A stretch of 64,000 bases of DNA from assembly GCF_022458985.1 (NCBI RefSeq), contig NC_061781.1, positions 17,019,001 through 17,083,000 of the forward strand. The letters are read 5' to 3'. Positions within the stretch are counted from its first letter, which is position 1, and the number at the start of each line of letters is the position of its first letter. Positions 9,741 to 22,582 of this stretch are shown here, piece after piece. The notes beneath the pieces are model-generated. The model was not told the DNA's origin. It made no database searches and saw nothing but the letters and a program-made list of their open reading frames with translations. This stretch comes from Mugil cephalus (lineage: Eukaryota; Chordata; Actinopteri; Mugiliformes; Mugilidae). A program made the translations under genes and the position numbers.

Positions 9741-12666
9741 TTTGTTAAGTCACGCTTATGTAATGAAAAGCGTAAGGTGGTGTCACGGAACAGGCTGAAA
9801 GCAAACATTCAACCACAGTGCCGAAAAGGGGAGCGTGGGAGGCTTGTGGTCAGGCAGATGAAATGTGTGTCGTCCTGAGCGGCAAGTTTAGTCTCTCACG
9901 GTCAGATTTGTTCCAGGCGCTGCAGCTTATTATTGTTGATTTATTCTTTAAATTTTTATTTTTCTTCTTCTTGTATTTGCATTTACGTGCCTTTTTGAAG
10001 TGTATTTAAGTCATTGTGAATACTTATCTATGGTTATGTCTGGAAAAATAAACCTGTGTTGATGTGCGACGTTGGAAATATCATGCTATTTAAAATGCAA
10101 GTGAATTTAATGACTCAGTTGACGTTATTAAAAAGAAATCTCTTAAAATCAGAAACAGAGATGACTGATAACATCTGTTTTATCTCACATCTCATCGCCT
10201 CATTGTTTCTTGCCACACGGCCCACATCAGTGGGCTTCAGCTCAAATGCGCAGGAGGATGTGTGGTAAGATCCTTCATCAGATATGATTCACATGAGCAC
10301 AGTCTGCAGCCTGGGCAGTGACTTTATCATTATCTGCATCTTTCTATTCGCACCACACTAAAGGCAAATGCATGTAGGAGCAGCATTGGTTGGCTATTTA
10401 AATTAACAAATCAGATTTTCCTTCAGCTTATGGCCTTGCTGTGGGCTAGGTTAAAAGTCACAGTTGTCCGATCTATTGTGAGTTTATGAAGCAGAGCAAG
10501 TTGATACCAGGCAAATTCAATGTTCTGCCGGGACAGTTTTAGACATGTACCATGGCAGCAGCAGCCCCCAAGCAGGATGCAGCCTGACGCAGGCACACAC
10601 ACAAAAAACAAGAAAAACAGCACAAGGTGTTGACCTGGCCTCCACTAACTCTTAATACAAAGTTTTGCTGTTTTTGATTATCCCAGACAGACGTTGCTTT
10701 GATGCAGTTTCAATGCTTGGCTGTGACTGTGTTGCTAATCAAATAAATTCTGCACGCACAGCCATTATTTCTCGCAAATTCGTAACCAAAACGTCAAGAA
10801 ATGCTCTTGGGAGATGTGACCTGACCTCCGCGTTTCTCATAGCAAACGCACTGGAATGCGTTCTCGGGGGAGGAAGGTGAAGAGTTGATACGTAGCCACG
10901 TGTGATGTGGGGGCATTGTGTGAAATAAGTCGGGGATTCGCTTTTCTAACTGGAAATTCTTCATCTCAACAGGATGTCATGTCCTACACACGACTAACAC
11001 GCTGACCTTCTACACCGTCTCTCTCACAAAGACAAACACTCAAATCGGTAATTGTGCATTTTTTTTCCCCGTGCGCGGCGGGCAGAGCCTTCGTTCAGAC
11101 AGCAAAGAGACTGAAAATGCGGCGGGTTGTATGGAGGCAGTCGGACTTGTATGCAATTTAAAAAAAAAAAAAAAAAAAAAATTGGTGCAGATGGAGGGAA
11201 GCTGAACGCTTGTGGTCCTGCTGATTCTAGCCTGAAAGCACAACGCATGAACGGAGGCGACATTCACTTTTAGGAGAGGGGATTCTTAACAGGCATGTTT
11301 TAATTTGATCAAAAGCAACAAAACACAGAGCAGGTTCGCTTTGTTTGGACTTCAACTGAATTCTTTTGCTACTGCTCAATAATCCTCGAGTGGTCCTCTA
11401 GCATTCAAACGTTAAACCACACAGTTATACCACCTCAATACAGGATATCCTTCCCACCCACCTTTACGTGAGGTGCTTTAACTTTATGCACATAAAGATA
11501 TGCTTAGCTCTGGCTGTGGCGGCGATGAATAGACATGCAGACACACGGTCTTACACATGACATGTAGGCGGACTTTAAGACATATCTGAGACATGTGTGG
11601 TTTGAAGTTGAAAGTGTGACCTCAGGCTGAAACATTGCGATGTGAAAACCTTCTTCAAGAATGTCGAAGGAATATGGTTTTGGTATATATATATAAATAT
11701 ATTTATTATATTCATAACCAGTCGAATAATTTCTTGACTTTTTAATGTCCTGTCGGTTAAAGGACTCACACATGATGACACATATGTGTGATGTGGTTTG
11801 TATTTGTCATCTGACGCAGTTTGTATTTCTACCATAAGCGAGCGATGCATTTGATAACAAAGTGCACAAAATGACATGTGCAGTAGGCTTTTTGTGTGTG
11901 TGTGTGTGTGTGTGTGTAAGGTATGTGATTTTATTTTTGTCTGCAGTGTTCAAAAATAAGCTGCTCTGCTTAGAATAATATGAAAAAAAAAAAACAAAGC
12001 ATGTGGCAGCCAGGTTCTGCATACCAGAAAGGACTCTGACAGTTTCTTGGATTCAGTTAAAAAGCACAAGGCTGAGCGAAAAAAAAAAAAAAAAAAGAGC
12101 AGCAAGAGGGCAACACTGATCCAGAGGTGCATTTTTTTAAAAATATTTTTATTATTCTGTTTGTTGCAATTATTACATTAACTTTACATACACGGTTGGG
12201 TCATAATTCATCTTGCTAGAGTCCTTTCCTGGACTCTCTACAGGGCTGTATGCTACAACAGATTTCAAAAACTTCTTGAAACCAATTTTAAATGCATTAT
12301 AATGTAAGGTGTGTCATATTTTTTTTTTACGATAAAGTAACTGACAGATGCTTTGACACATAGTTTTAATTCAACACGGAACTAACACTTTAAGAGGCCC
12401 CTCGCACACATGCAAACACAACCTAACCTACGACCTACCTACACTGCAGCGTACCACTTTGAGTCAGACGACGATATTTAAACGAGCAGAGCGACTCGTG
12501 CGATGCGCAGCCCTTGAGTCAGATAGTGCCCGGCTGCACGGCGCAGACGGAGACAGAGACACGCATTCCTTTCTGGGGGCACCAGAAATGTTTCGGCGTT
12601 GCTTCTTTCGCGCGACTGATTCAAGCCATCTGACCGTGGAACTGAACCGTTTGAAAATACGCACAG

Positions 12667-12701
<35 letters not shown>

Positions 12702-13532
12702 CATACGGACTCTGAAACACGTAGAAAAGTTTGAAATGGATACTACACAAACAGCCCTTTAAGCTTCTCAAATACTTCTCATGACCCCATCCAGCTTTCA
12801 TAATACACTGAAGTGGCAGAGGCGTCCAGCTGAGGTAAAAACAAAAGTAAATGTCATCTTATAGTGCCAGTTAGCTGGGTTATTTAAAGGATAAGGCTTG
12901 CAATATTCTTTTTATTATTTTTTGCCTAAAATGGAAGAAAATCCCATGATCAACTATAAAGTGTTAGTTCATCTCTACAGCGGTCCTTTGGCTTCGGGAA
13001 TTAACAAATACACTGTATTGTTTCATGGTTAACAAAAGGCTAGATTATTTCCTAAAACAGTTGGGTGCTGTAAACGATGAGTATATTAGGGAGTGTACTG
13101 GGAACTATTTTCAGCTGCGGATGAATACACAGTTGGTGTCACGTCAGTGAAGAACACATCACAACACAGCTTCTCTTTAAGGACCGGGCAAAGAGATGAA
13201 AAGTATTCTGAGGATATGTTTAGGCTAGAAGATTCCTCCGCAGTTGGTCGAGGAATGTTTGGTCAACGACTCAATCAATTACAGACAGTCATGGAGAAGG
13301 AAAAAAAAAAACAAAAAAAAAGAGGTTCTCACAGCCTGGAGATTACATTACGAGTCAGAGGCAGCAGAGCAGAGTGGGATGTGGTTGTCCAGTTTTTGCT
13401 CATACACAGGATTGTACTGGACATCCTATCGAGGTGCGTCACGACATCTTCTGTTTGTACCGCGACGATGACGATGAAACAATTCTGCATGGCTGCCCCT
13501 TTAAAAGCAAGGTCTCCTCCTCTCAGCTCGGA
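9741..13532. other. Spacer between BTLA-like cluster and cd200-like gene
   Basis: Copy C's 3' UTR probably ends near 10070 after AATAAA at 10047. The rest holds low-complexity tracts (an A-run at 11160-11181, TG repeats at 11891-11917, AC repeats at 12667-12698) and no credible plus-strand exon. The lower end of the cd200-like 3' UTR on the minus strand probably reaches about 12911, where TTTATT (AATAAA on the minus strand) occurs. Confidence 0.45.
12667..12698. repeat. (AC)n microsatellite
   Basis: Perfect AC run of about 32 bases. Confidence 0.95.
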
Positions 13533-14150
13533 TTAATCAGCTGAAAGAGAAACATTTGCAGAGAGAGAAAAAGAAATGCATCATGCGGTTCATCAAATTC
13601 TCACTGCGTGGCTCTGACAAACTGCAAATGAACCTGATGTGTCACGACTTTCGGCTCCCGATTTCATGCAAGTTTCTGCTCCGTGACATTTAATTTAATT
13701 TAACCAATTAGCATAGCCAGTTAACCAGCCGATAAAGAGCCAGAGTTAAGAGTGTTGTTAGTTCTACCGGTCTGAGGGATCAGAGAGGACAGTGTGTGGC
13801 TCAAAGAGCTTTATTGTTTTATTGCGGATGTGTGTTGAAAACTAGTGCAGCTAAGACATTCTGTGGCGATTCAAGGGACTTAATCATTTATTTCTTCTCC
13901 GGGGGCCAGTTTCACATTGGCAGTCTTAAATATTACATTGTGCTGACCTTCAGATGAATCTTTTGAGTTTGTGCGAATGAACAGAAGTACCTTTTTTCAT
14001 ATGCCACAAAATCACAAATCACAAGTCACCTGTGTAAACTGTTGCTCACTGCACATAGCCGTAAGGACACATAAATAAATATGTTTTCCAAGACCAGTAC
14101 AGTTTATGTATTTATTGTTCATTTGCTAAATGACAAATATATATAAATAA

Positions 14151-14181
<31 letters not shown>

Positions 14182-17100
14182 AGCTTTTTTACAGGTAAAT
14201 GGTCTGAAGCATTTGCTCAGCAAGTGCATGAGTTCTGCCTGTAAGTGTAAACGCACACTCACCTTCTTTGCGCAAAAAACACTTCCAAAGGCAGAAGCAA
14301 AGGGACATAACCAGCAGAGCGGCTACGGTGGTGACTGATATCAGGATGGTGAGAGCTGTCCCAACTAGAAGGAAACACAGCAGAGGCGTGGTCAGCAGTT
14401 TTAGGTGCTGGTATCTGAGGGCAGGGAGAGACCTGCTGGTCTGGACACTGCTTTCCTATCATGAACCATGACTGATTCAATTTCAGATTTAATTCACGGT
14501 GTTAGTGTCAGACTTATGTAATGCGTGCACTCTTGACCCACTGGATTACATTAAAACACAGACCAACCAGTGAACGGTTGACATCTCCTGTCTGCGAATA
14601 GTTAGAGGAATAGTTTGACAATTTGGAAAAAAACATGTTTATTAACTTTATTAATATGAAGCTGAATAGATCGTGTTTGTGTAATGTGCACAAAAATCCC
14701 ACAAGAAGGAGTTTCTAGGACTAGCCAAATGAAACTGTGCAGGTTTTCCTACAGATTAAACAAAAACAGTCGCTGTTTATTTGGTTTGGTGGAGCCACGC
14801 TAGCTGTATCTCCCTGTTACTGTTCTTTATCAAGACCCCCGGCCAAACCACCTCCCTGCGGCTTCCGCATTCATCACAGGATTCGTCACACCCAAAAACA
14901 TTCATCCCATACAACATTACTGCAAAAGAAGCAGCTGTATTTTGTTGAACCCCTTGAAATGACTCTTTTACATTTTTTTGCTATATATGAGCAAATTTTC
15001 CTTCAAAACCATGAGGTGGCATCTTGTGAATCCATCTTAGCCAAGTGCCTCATTCTTCTCGATGAGATAAAAGACGATCAATGAGGATGATGGGAGACAT
15101 ATTTCCCAGAGTGTGTGCTTTTAACCAAAACTGATTTTTGTCCTGGGATATAAGAAGAGGCTCGTGCACTCTTAAAAGTGTATTTGTGTAGCAGTTGAAG
15201 TAACGTAATGTTTTGCCTGAGTCTCACTCAGTTTTTTGCTTTAGTCATGGCTTTTGTGTGTGCTTTGTGGTTTACATCAAGTTGAAATTACACTTTGTTT
15301 GATTAACCTGCCATTCTCATTCAAACCAAAGTGTGTGAGTTAAGTTTCCTTTGGTTACATTTTGTGCCTCTGACACCATTAAGGTTTTTTTTCTGATTTT
15401 TTCAGAAAGACGTTTGGCCAAATATAATTTTTCCTTTTTTTTTCTTTTTTTTTTGTCCTGAAAATCACAGATAAGTCAATTTATTTGGTTTAAATGAATT
15501 TCTCCCTCTCCCTAGATTAATATATTGAACATTATCTTCAAACACACTTCACACACACACGCTTTTCACAATTGATCCTTTGGGCCAAGAAATGGGAGCA
15601 CATGGAGCATGTACATTGAACTTCTCTGTATCTGACTCAAATCAATTGTGTTAATCTAACAAACTTGCAAACTTAATTAAATTGCATGGTACCAATTGAA
15701 GTAACCTTTTTTAAGATGGTCCAACAATTTTATTTTTTCAGTGTGTGACGTACAATGCAAACTACTAAACTCAGAGCTCATTGTTTAGCCGATGTTAAAA
15801 ATGAATCTGCACTTTGTTCTCGGTGTAGTCTGCCTTACTGGTTGGACCTCTGTCAAGGTTAATGAAGGTATACCGAAGGGTTAGCAAGGACGATCACGAT
15901 GTTACTGAAAACTCTGCGGCACAGATTCAAATGGACCCAAAGTTCCACTAATACCAACTCACTTTTAGTGTTCATGGACACAGCGATCGGCGACTCGAGC
16001 CCTTTGTGGTGAACCAAGCATTTGATGGACACGTCTTTCAGCAGCCCGGATTGGACAGTGAGCGTGCTGATGACCAGAGTGGTCCCGTCGCCCTGGGGGA
16101 GGAGCGCGGTCCTAGGGGGGCCCATGGTGCGGTTGTCCCTCTCCACGTTCCACACGATCTCCGCGGGGGGCCGAGACAAAGAGGTGCAGTTGGCCTCGAT
16201 CACACCGGGGGAAGTGGTTTTGTAGCTCACCTGAGGTTTTGGCAGGACTGGGAGGAATAAACAGAGACATTATGGAAGAGGTATCCTCACACATAATTAA
16301 ACGCTCTTATACTGCTCAATGTACAGATGACATGTTTACTGAAATGCACTGTGAGCAGAACACACAATTCAAAAAGCTCTGGGGAAAGTGAAATATGTAA
16401 AGTATGCTGCGGTGGTGCGGGCATATGAAACTGATTATTGTAATCCACAAAATGGCCCAAACTCAATTTTATGAGTTTCTAGCTGTGTATCACGCACGTG
16501 TCTTTGGTTAAATTGCTAAAATGATACCTAGGATAAAACCTTGAAACCTTTGGATCAGCCACGACATGTGAATTCCTGCAGTCTTGAAATCCATAAGTAA
16601 ATATCTGGCTGTTTTCAATTCCCCGTTCTCTGGGCTCAGCGAGGAATGCGATTCCACAGCAACCGAGAACATTTGTGTTGGCAGTAACACGTTTATCCAC
16701 AGATATTTGGGCCTCGTCGGTCTCAGCATCTTCCCAGGGTCGTAGGTGATGAAATTCACTCTAGCGCGGCTCAGGTTAATGTAAGATTTTAGGGAGGATC
16801 AAAAGAAAGTGGTCTGACAAGAAAGTGGAACAGGATTTTACAAATGAGCGAAAAGCTAGTGTGAAATTTGCAAGAACTGTGGCAATGTTTTAGATTTTCA
16901 GATTTAAAATGTCCCAATTTATTCTTATATTTGTTGTATTTTCTATTTTTCAGTTCATGCCTACTGCTGTCGGCTAGGCTAGTTAGCTGGTGTTTTCTTA
17001 TTGATTGCTAGCTGACTGCTAGCCTGCTGGTTGAGTTTTTAGTTTGACTGGGTTTCTAAGTATGTTTTGCCTCGGATCTTGGCACAAGGGATTGTAACAT

Positions 17101-20100
17101 CTCATCCTGTGTAATAATGAATGTGAAAATATTACACTTTACTAGAATATGAAAGTATAAAACCAAAGCTAGATTTAACTCCAATTCAACCAACTGCATC
17201 ATTTAAATGCTGCTTATTAAACAAAGCAGATTTACTTTTTATTATTTGGCCATAATAATACGATACATGGTATATTATAAGTACAGTGTCCATAAAGTTG
17301 GAATAATGCTATGTTCACACACATTCCTCTTTACTATCCCAATTCATACTAATCAAATTGTCACCATCATTTCATGAGAAGCAGTAAGAAATATTTTATT
17401 CCAACTTTATGAGTGTGTGATTCCTACTTTACAACTGCGTACTATCATTTAAGTATCTCCACAGCCGTTTGTGCTCGAGTCATGAATACTTCTTCTGCTG
17501 CTGGCGTTTTTTAGGAGATAAATTGTCTGAAATTGTAAAATTACTTGAAACGCGATCACACCATGCATGCACTCTTGAACCTGGTGACCGCTTCGGCTGT
17601 GGTATGAAAACGGTGTTTACAGAAGAATTTTAAGGATATATTATTAAAAAAAAGTCAAAGTACTCGTGTAAGTTATGTTGTTTAAATTAAAGTTTCAAAC
17701 AGTCTCCTATTAATGACTAGAGTAATATCCTTACGTGTGTATTGTCATAACTGAGCTTCGACAGTGTGCTTGAAAGTGGGAGTGAAAGTGGGAGTAAAAA
17801 GGGGGTGACATCACGTCATGTTCAGAGGTTGAATGGGGGGCAGAAGCGTGCTGGCATCAATTAGCAGCAAGAAAAGAAAAAAAAACATTAATTCCAATCA
17901 TGCCTCTGGGCTAGGGACACCTACTGTAGTGTACAGTTCAATTTCAAACAAAAGCGCATCTGTTTCTTGAGATAACTGCGAGAGAAAGGGAGCGGGAGAA
18001 AAAGTGGAAAGGCAAACGGGAGCAGCGAGAGAGGGACAAAGCACAGAGGGAATCACTGTCTGCCTCAAACACTGACACAGTCATGCATCAGGACCTCGCT
18101 CCCTGCCTCCATCATTCTTTCGAATGGTCCATTCTTCGCATGGGCACACTTGTTCTGTGTCTGCGTGTTAACAAGTCCGACAGCCTAGCCCGTGCTCCTT
18201 CATCATGAAAGCAATAAATAAAATAATAATCCAGCGGCCGCGGGGAAGAAAAGATCAACATTCCTGTGTAGGTCCCAGAGGTACATGTCTTTGCTTTGTC
18301 TGTCCATGATGAATTTTCTTGCACTCCTACAGAAACTTCCTTTTTAAGCCCCATATTCCCAGCTCCTAGGTCTGCTATAGGACAAATTCACTTACAGCTA
18401 CAGCCACACGAAAATAAGCTTCTGAAAAGAGTGTATTATCAACAACAACAACACATGCATTTATAGCTTTAACGATGGAGGTGCAGTGTAGATCAGTCTT
18501 TTGGAACAGTTTGATGGACTGCCTTGAAATTTGACATGGAATTCGTCGGATAATCTGGTATAAACAATCCTTGCCCTCGCAGTAAGACTTCTAATGACTT
18601 TATTGGTCCCCTGACTTTTCATCTTGTGCAACCAACGTGGCCAATTTTTTGCTTATCCAGCACCAAACCCAGTATGACTCAAACGCTGACAAGTGAAATT
18701 TGAGGCTAAAGGTTAGACTTAGACATTTCAGTGGGATAATGCGAACCTTTGATTGTTGAATGTGTTCCCACAGATAATATTTCTTTGTCAAACATGTCTG
18801 GGGAAAACACCAGCAGCAAATCTGCTAAAGCCTCATCTTAATAATCCAAACTAAGAATGTATGTTTGCACTTTATGAGCACTTGGGATTCTCTTACTCTG
18901 GACTTGCCGGCCTGACTAGTGGACACAAAGTGCCCCAATCTTTGCACCAAAAAAAATAATACAATATCATCCCCAGTTGTAGCTGATAGGGCAAAACACA
19001 TGTTTACCATAGGTGGAGAGGCAAACCACGGAGCTCTTCGGCCCGTCGGGTATTGTGTCGTATACGCAGGTGTAGCAGCCCTCGTCCTGGATGGCGACGG
19101 GCTGGATGGTGAGCTTACTCTCCGACAGGGAGGCGGCGAGCCAGACTCTTCCCTGGTAAGGTGGCTCGATCATGGGGTCGCTCCGCTTTGCGAAGGAGGC
19201 CACCTCTGTGGAGTCTCCTTCGGCGGACGTGTGCCTCCATGCAATCTGCTGCACTTTTTCTGGCAAACCATAGGAACACGTGAGGGAGGCCTTCTTGCCG
19301 CTCACCGCTGTTTTGTTGCTTTCAGCGGTGACTTGAGCTAGACATAAAAAAAAAAAAAAATAAATAAAAAAACATCAACCAGTGAAAGAAAAGCACGGGG
19401 AGTTATAGGGTGCAAACAGGACAATGTTAATATCTAAAATTATGAGGCGCCCATACAGAAACCAGTCACTGGAATCTGCACCAGCTGTTTTTGGTTAGCA
19501 GACTGGGCCCTCCTTCTCAAGCTGCTTCACAGCACTTTATTAACATGACTGGCTGAGCCTCAACAGGCTCATCAACTTGTCTTCAGAGGTTAGCAACAGG
19601 CAGGCATCCAAAATCAGTCCAGCAGCAAAACACCAACTGGGAAAGAAATGATAGATTATTCATATAAGGGTATTTTATGATTCTCATGTGAGCTGCTAGC
19701 TAAAACAACTTCATACGAAACAAGAAAACAAAACACAAATTTTTAAACTCAAAAAGAGAAAACAGATGTGGACGAATGATGCTGTCAAACAGAGGAGCGG
19801 TCATCTCGCCTGCTTCTGGATACCTGAGCTCATTGGTTTGTCTCTGAGGAGAGATCTGTCTCCCTTCAGTGTGTCACCAGGGTCATTGCTCATCCTGGAT
19901 TTAGGTTTGGGCCTCTCCCAGCCTGTTCACGACCTTTCTAACTGTATCAAAATTGGCAGTCTCTCCCACATGTTAATATTTTTATAGTAATATTTGCGCT
20001 ACTTTTTTAGTTTTTTTTGCTATACGTAGCACATAGCACATGGTTTTTGACCCTTGAATACTACCATTTGTAACAGCAGCTATTGGAGAACCAGAATTTT

Positions 20101-20926
20101 TCGATTTACACTGTCTAGAATCAAATCACGCTTTATGTTACAGAAATCATAAAGAATACATTAAATGGATTTTTGTCCCATTTCCTACAGGAAATAGTTT
20201 TTTAAGTGCATGCTGTACTTATTAAAAAGTAGTTTTAAAATGTTTCTATATTGATGTACAGCATCAATACTCCCATATGCCTGTTTATTGATAAATTAAG
20301 CTTTATTTGTAGTCCAATCTGCATCTGAAACTGTGTGTATTGTGTGATCTGTCATATGTGGTTGGCATGTTAGACACTAATGCAAACTATCACATATTCA
20401 TTTCTCTCAACCGCATTCATTAAGGTCGATGTATAACATTAATGGTTGTACTCACAGGTAACAAAGAGACATGTCTGTCCTTGCTTTGAACCAGAAGGAT
20501 GCAGGTCAAAGATGCAGGTGTAGCAGCCTTCATCCCGGAAGCTCACCCTGCGAATGGTGATGGCCGAGGTGTCCTTCGGGGAGGGGGCGACCTCCACGTG
20601 CTGCTGTCCACTCACGCTGTCCCTATTGCCGGGCTGGTAGGTCACCAGGGTCTGGTTCTGGACATCCAGCCAACGCACCTGCCTCAGAGTTTCGCCTCGG
20701 TCCCTCGAAACCACACAGTTGAGCGTGAAAGGCTTGTCCACTGGAGCTTCCAGACGCGCCGGTGCCGTTACTCTGCCTGAAACATCCACCAGTGTGTTAA
20801 TCCCAGTTTGACCCTTTCCTTATATTTGCTTGAGTTGGCAGACTCATACTCACACTGGAGTCGTCCCACCAAAAGTAGGAGTAAACACACCTGCAGACCT
20901 TTCCTAAAGGAGACCTGAATCTTCAT
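13533..20926 (-). CDS. cd200: CD200 (OX-2)-like glycoprotein, V-V-C form
   Basis: Type I surface glycoprotein of about 372 aa, six exons on the minus strand: 20926-20854 signal peptide ([15 protein letters not shown]), 20776-20456 first V-type Ig domain, 19337-19008 second V-type domain, 16247-15963 C-type domain, 14364-14263 membrane helix, 13540-13533 last two codons and TAA. All internal junctions are phase 1. The V domains carry the CD200-type motif DEGCYTC; the C domain has [11 protein letters not shown] and NGT-like segments resembling CD200. CD200 binds CD200R on myeloid cells and dampens them; its own tail does not signal, consistent with the tail CFLRKEAD. Two V domains instead of one is unusual against mammals. 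An upstream in-frame ATG at 20968 adds 14 residues but has a weaker context. The last exon rests on one acceptor (TTTCTCTTTCAG) and is the least certain part. Confidence 0.8.
14153..14180. repeat. (AT)n microsatellite
   Basis: Perfect TA run just downstream of the membrane-helix exon, in the last intron of the cd200-like gene. Confidence 0.9.
16248..19007 (-). other. Large intron of the cd200-like gene
   Basis: 2.8 kb between the second V and the C-type exon. It includes an A/G-rich stretch near 17930-18060. I find no further Ig-type exon, and the flanking exons join in frame without one. Confidence 0.5.
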
Positions 20927-22341
20927 CTTCTTCACGTTCAAACGAGAGGAAGAAGATTGAGATTTCATATATTATCCTTGCCAGCTCACAACATGAACTC
21001 AAACTCCTAGCTATAGTTTGTGGATGAATTGATTTCAGAGCCACTTCAGCCCCTGTGCTGAAAGTCCAACACGTTCAAATCATTTGAAAACAATTTAATG
21101 GGATGCAATGCAAAAATATTTTTTCTCTGTAACATCTCATTTGCGAAAGAAAAAAAAAGTCATCAAGGGAGTGTTTCTCGCAACATCATCGATGAAGGAT
21201 GAACTTTTTTTTTTTTAAATCCTTTTACAATTAACTGCAAACGATTTCACACCAAACATGTGCAGATATTATGTAGAAGTTTCACTTTTTTCCCCATTAA
21301 ATTACATCATCTGCAAGTATTCTGAAGAGACGAGAACTCATTCACCTTGAACAGATTTTTCTAGTCGCTGTATAACAAAAACCACACAACCATTAGATTT
21401 TTAACACTCACCTCTTGAGTCCTAACACAATAATCCGACAGTTTAAGATTTTCTACCTCTGCAGCATCCCGTGCATATTTATGATCCAGCAGCCTTTGTG
21501 AGCATCACTCCACAACAAGCGAGAAACTATTTTAACTCATCCAAACGCTTTCTGCTGCGCGCAACAATCATGTAGTGAACAGCCAGCGACCGCACTAGAA
21601 AATAGTGGAGCGCTCAGTGCTCTTCAGCGCCCTCTCGTGTCACATTGTTCGCATTGCTTGTTGGAGGCAGGTGGACATGAGTCGGTCTCGACGTTAAACT
21701 GTACTGCTGGCCTATCCAAATAAGGGCTTCTTTGCAATATCAAATATGCACGACTAAATAACAATAGCATTTAACGTTATGAAACAACATCCTTAGTATT
21801 TATCTAGTTTGTATCTGTAAACTTTAACCACATCAAGTTGTTTTCACACCAGAGAGAAGTTAAAGGGAATTATTTTTTAAACGTAGAAGAAGTAATAAAA
21901 AAGAATAATAAATAAATAAAGGACAGTAAAAAGGTATATAAAACACTATCACTTATATTATTTATAATGTAATTTATTAGGTTGGACGAATAAACACTGA
22001 CTTCAAAGTATCAAATATCATTGCATATTTTACAATATGTTTGTTTGTTTTAAATGTCTATTTTATATATAATTTGGTTGACCAGATTTGAGTTTGTGAA
22101 TAAGACGACACACGAGAAACGTAAATTCGATGCAAACATGTTGCTTCTAGTAAAAAAAAAAAGAAAAAAGAAAAAAGAAAATAAAAGAAAGAAAAATCCC
22201 GTTTGTTTGAAATTGTTTCAAAGTTTGAGTTTGACACATTTGTATGTCTCAAAAAGAGGACATGTCCGGCAGAAAGAGGACGTCTGGTCAACGTAACATA
22301 CTTTTATTTTTGTTCAATTTTCCAATATCTTTCGCGTGTTG

Positions 22342-22400
22342 TGACGTCATAGCGCTGCGACGGAAGTGTATTTCCCGAGACTCATCTCGGTGACGTATAT
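22342..22400 (+). promoter_or_regulatory. Probable gpr89 core promoter (CRE and ETS-type sites)
   Basis: TGACGTCA at 22342-22349 is a perfect cAMP-response element, CGGAAGTG at 22361-22368 fits an ETS core, and a second TGACGT occurs near 22391. CCGAGACTCATCTCGG just before it is a small inverted repeat. The block lies about 200 bases upstream of the gpr89 start, as expected for a housekeeping TATA-less promoter. It could also act on the divergent cd200-like gene, which starts about 1.4 kb away. Confidence 0.5.
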
Positions 22401-22582
22401 TTGCTGACTACCGTTGAGATATGACAGCTTATACAGAGAAAGACTCTTACTACTTAACCCGCACTTTAACATTCAGACCAGATAGTTTTAATCATGCCTG
22501 CATGAGCTGAGGCCGCCCCCTGTCCTTCCCCGAACGTAGAGTGAGTTTTCGAGGGACTAAAAGCTGTTTCACAGACATCGTC

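Noticed and set aside
13093-13536. 147-codon open frame on the plus strand
   Set aside because: It lies antisense to the probable last exon and 3' UTR of the cd200-like gene, contains a lysine run from an A-tract, and has no family resemblance.
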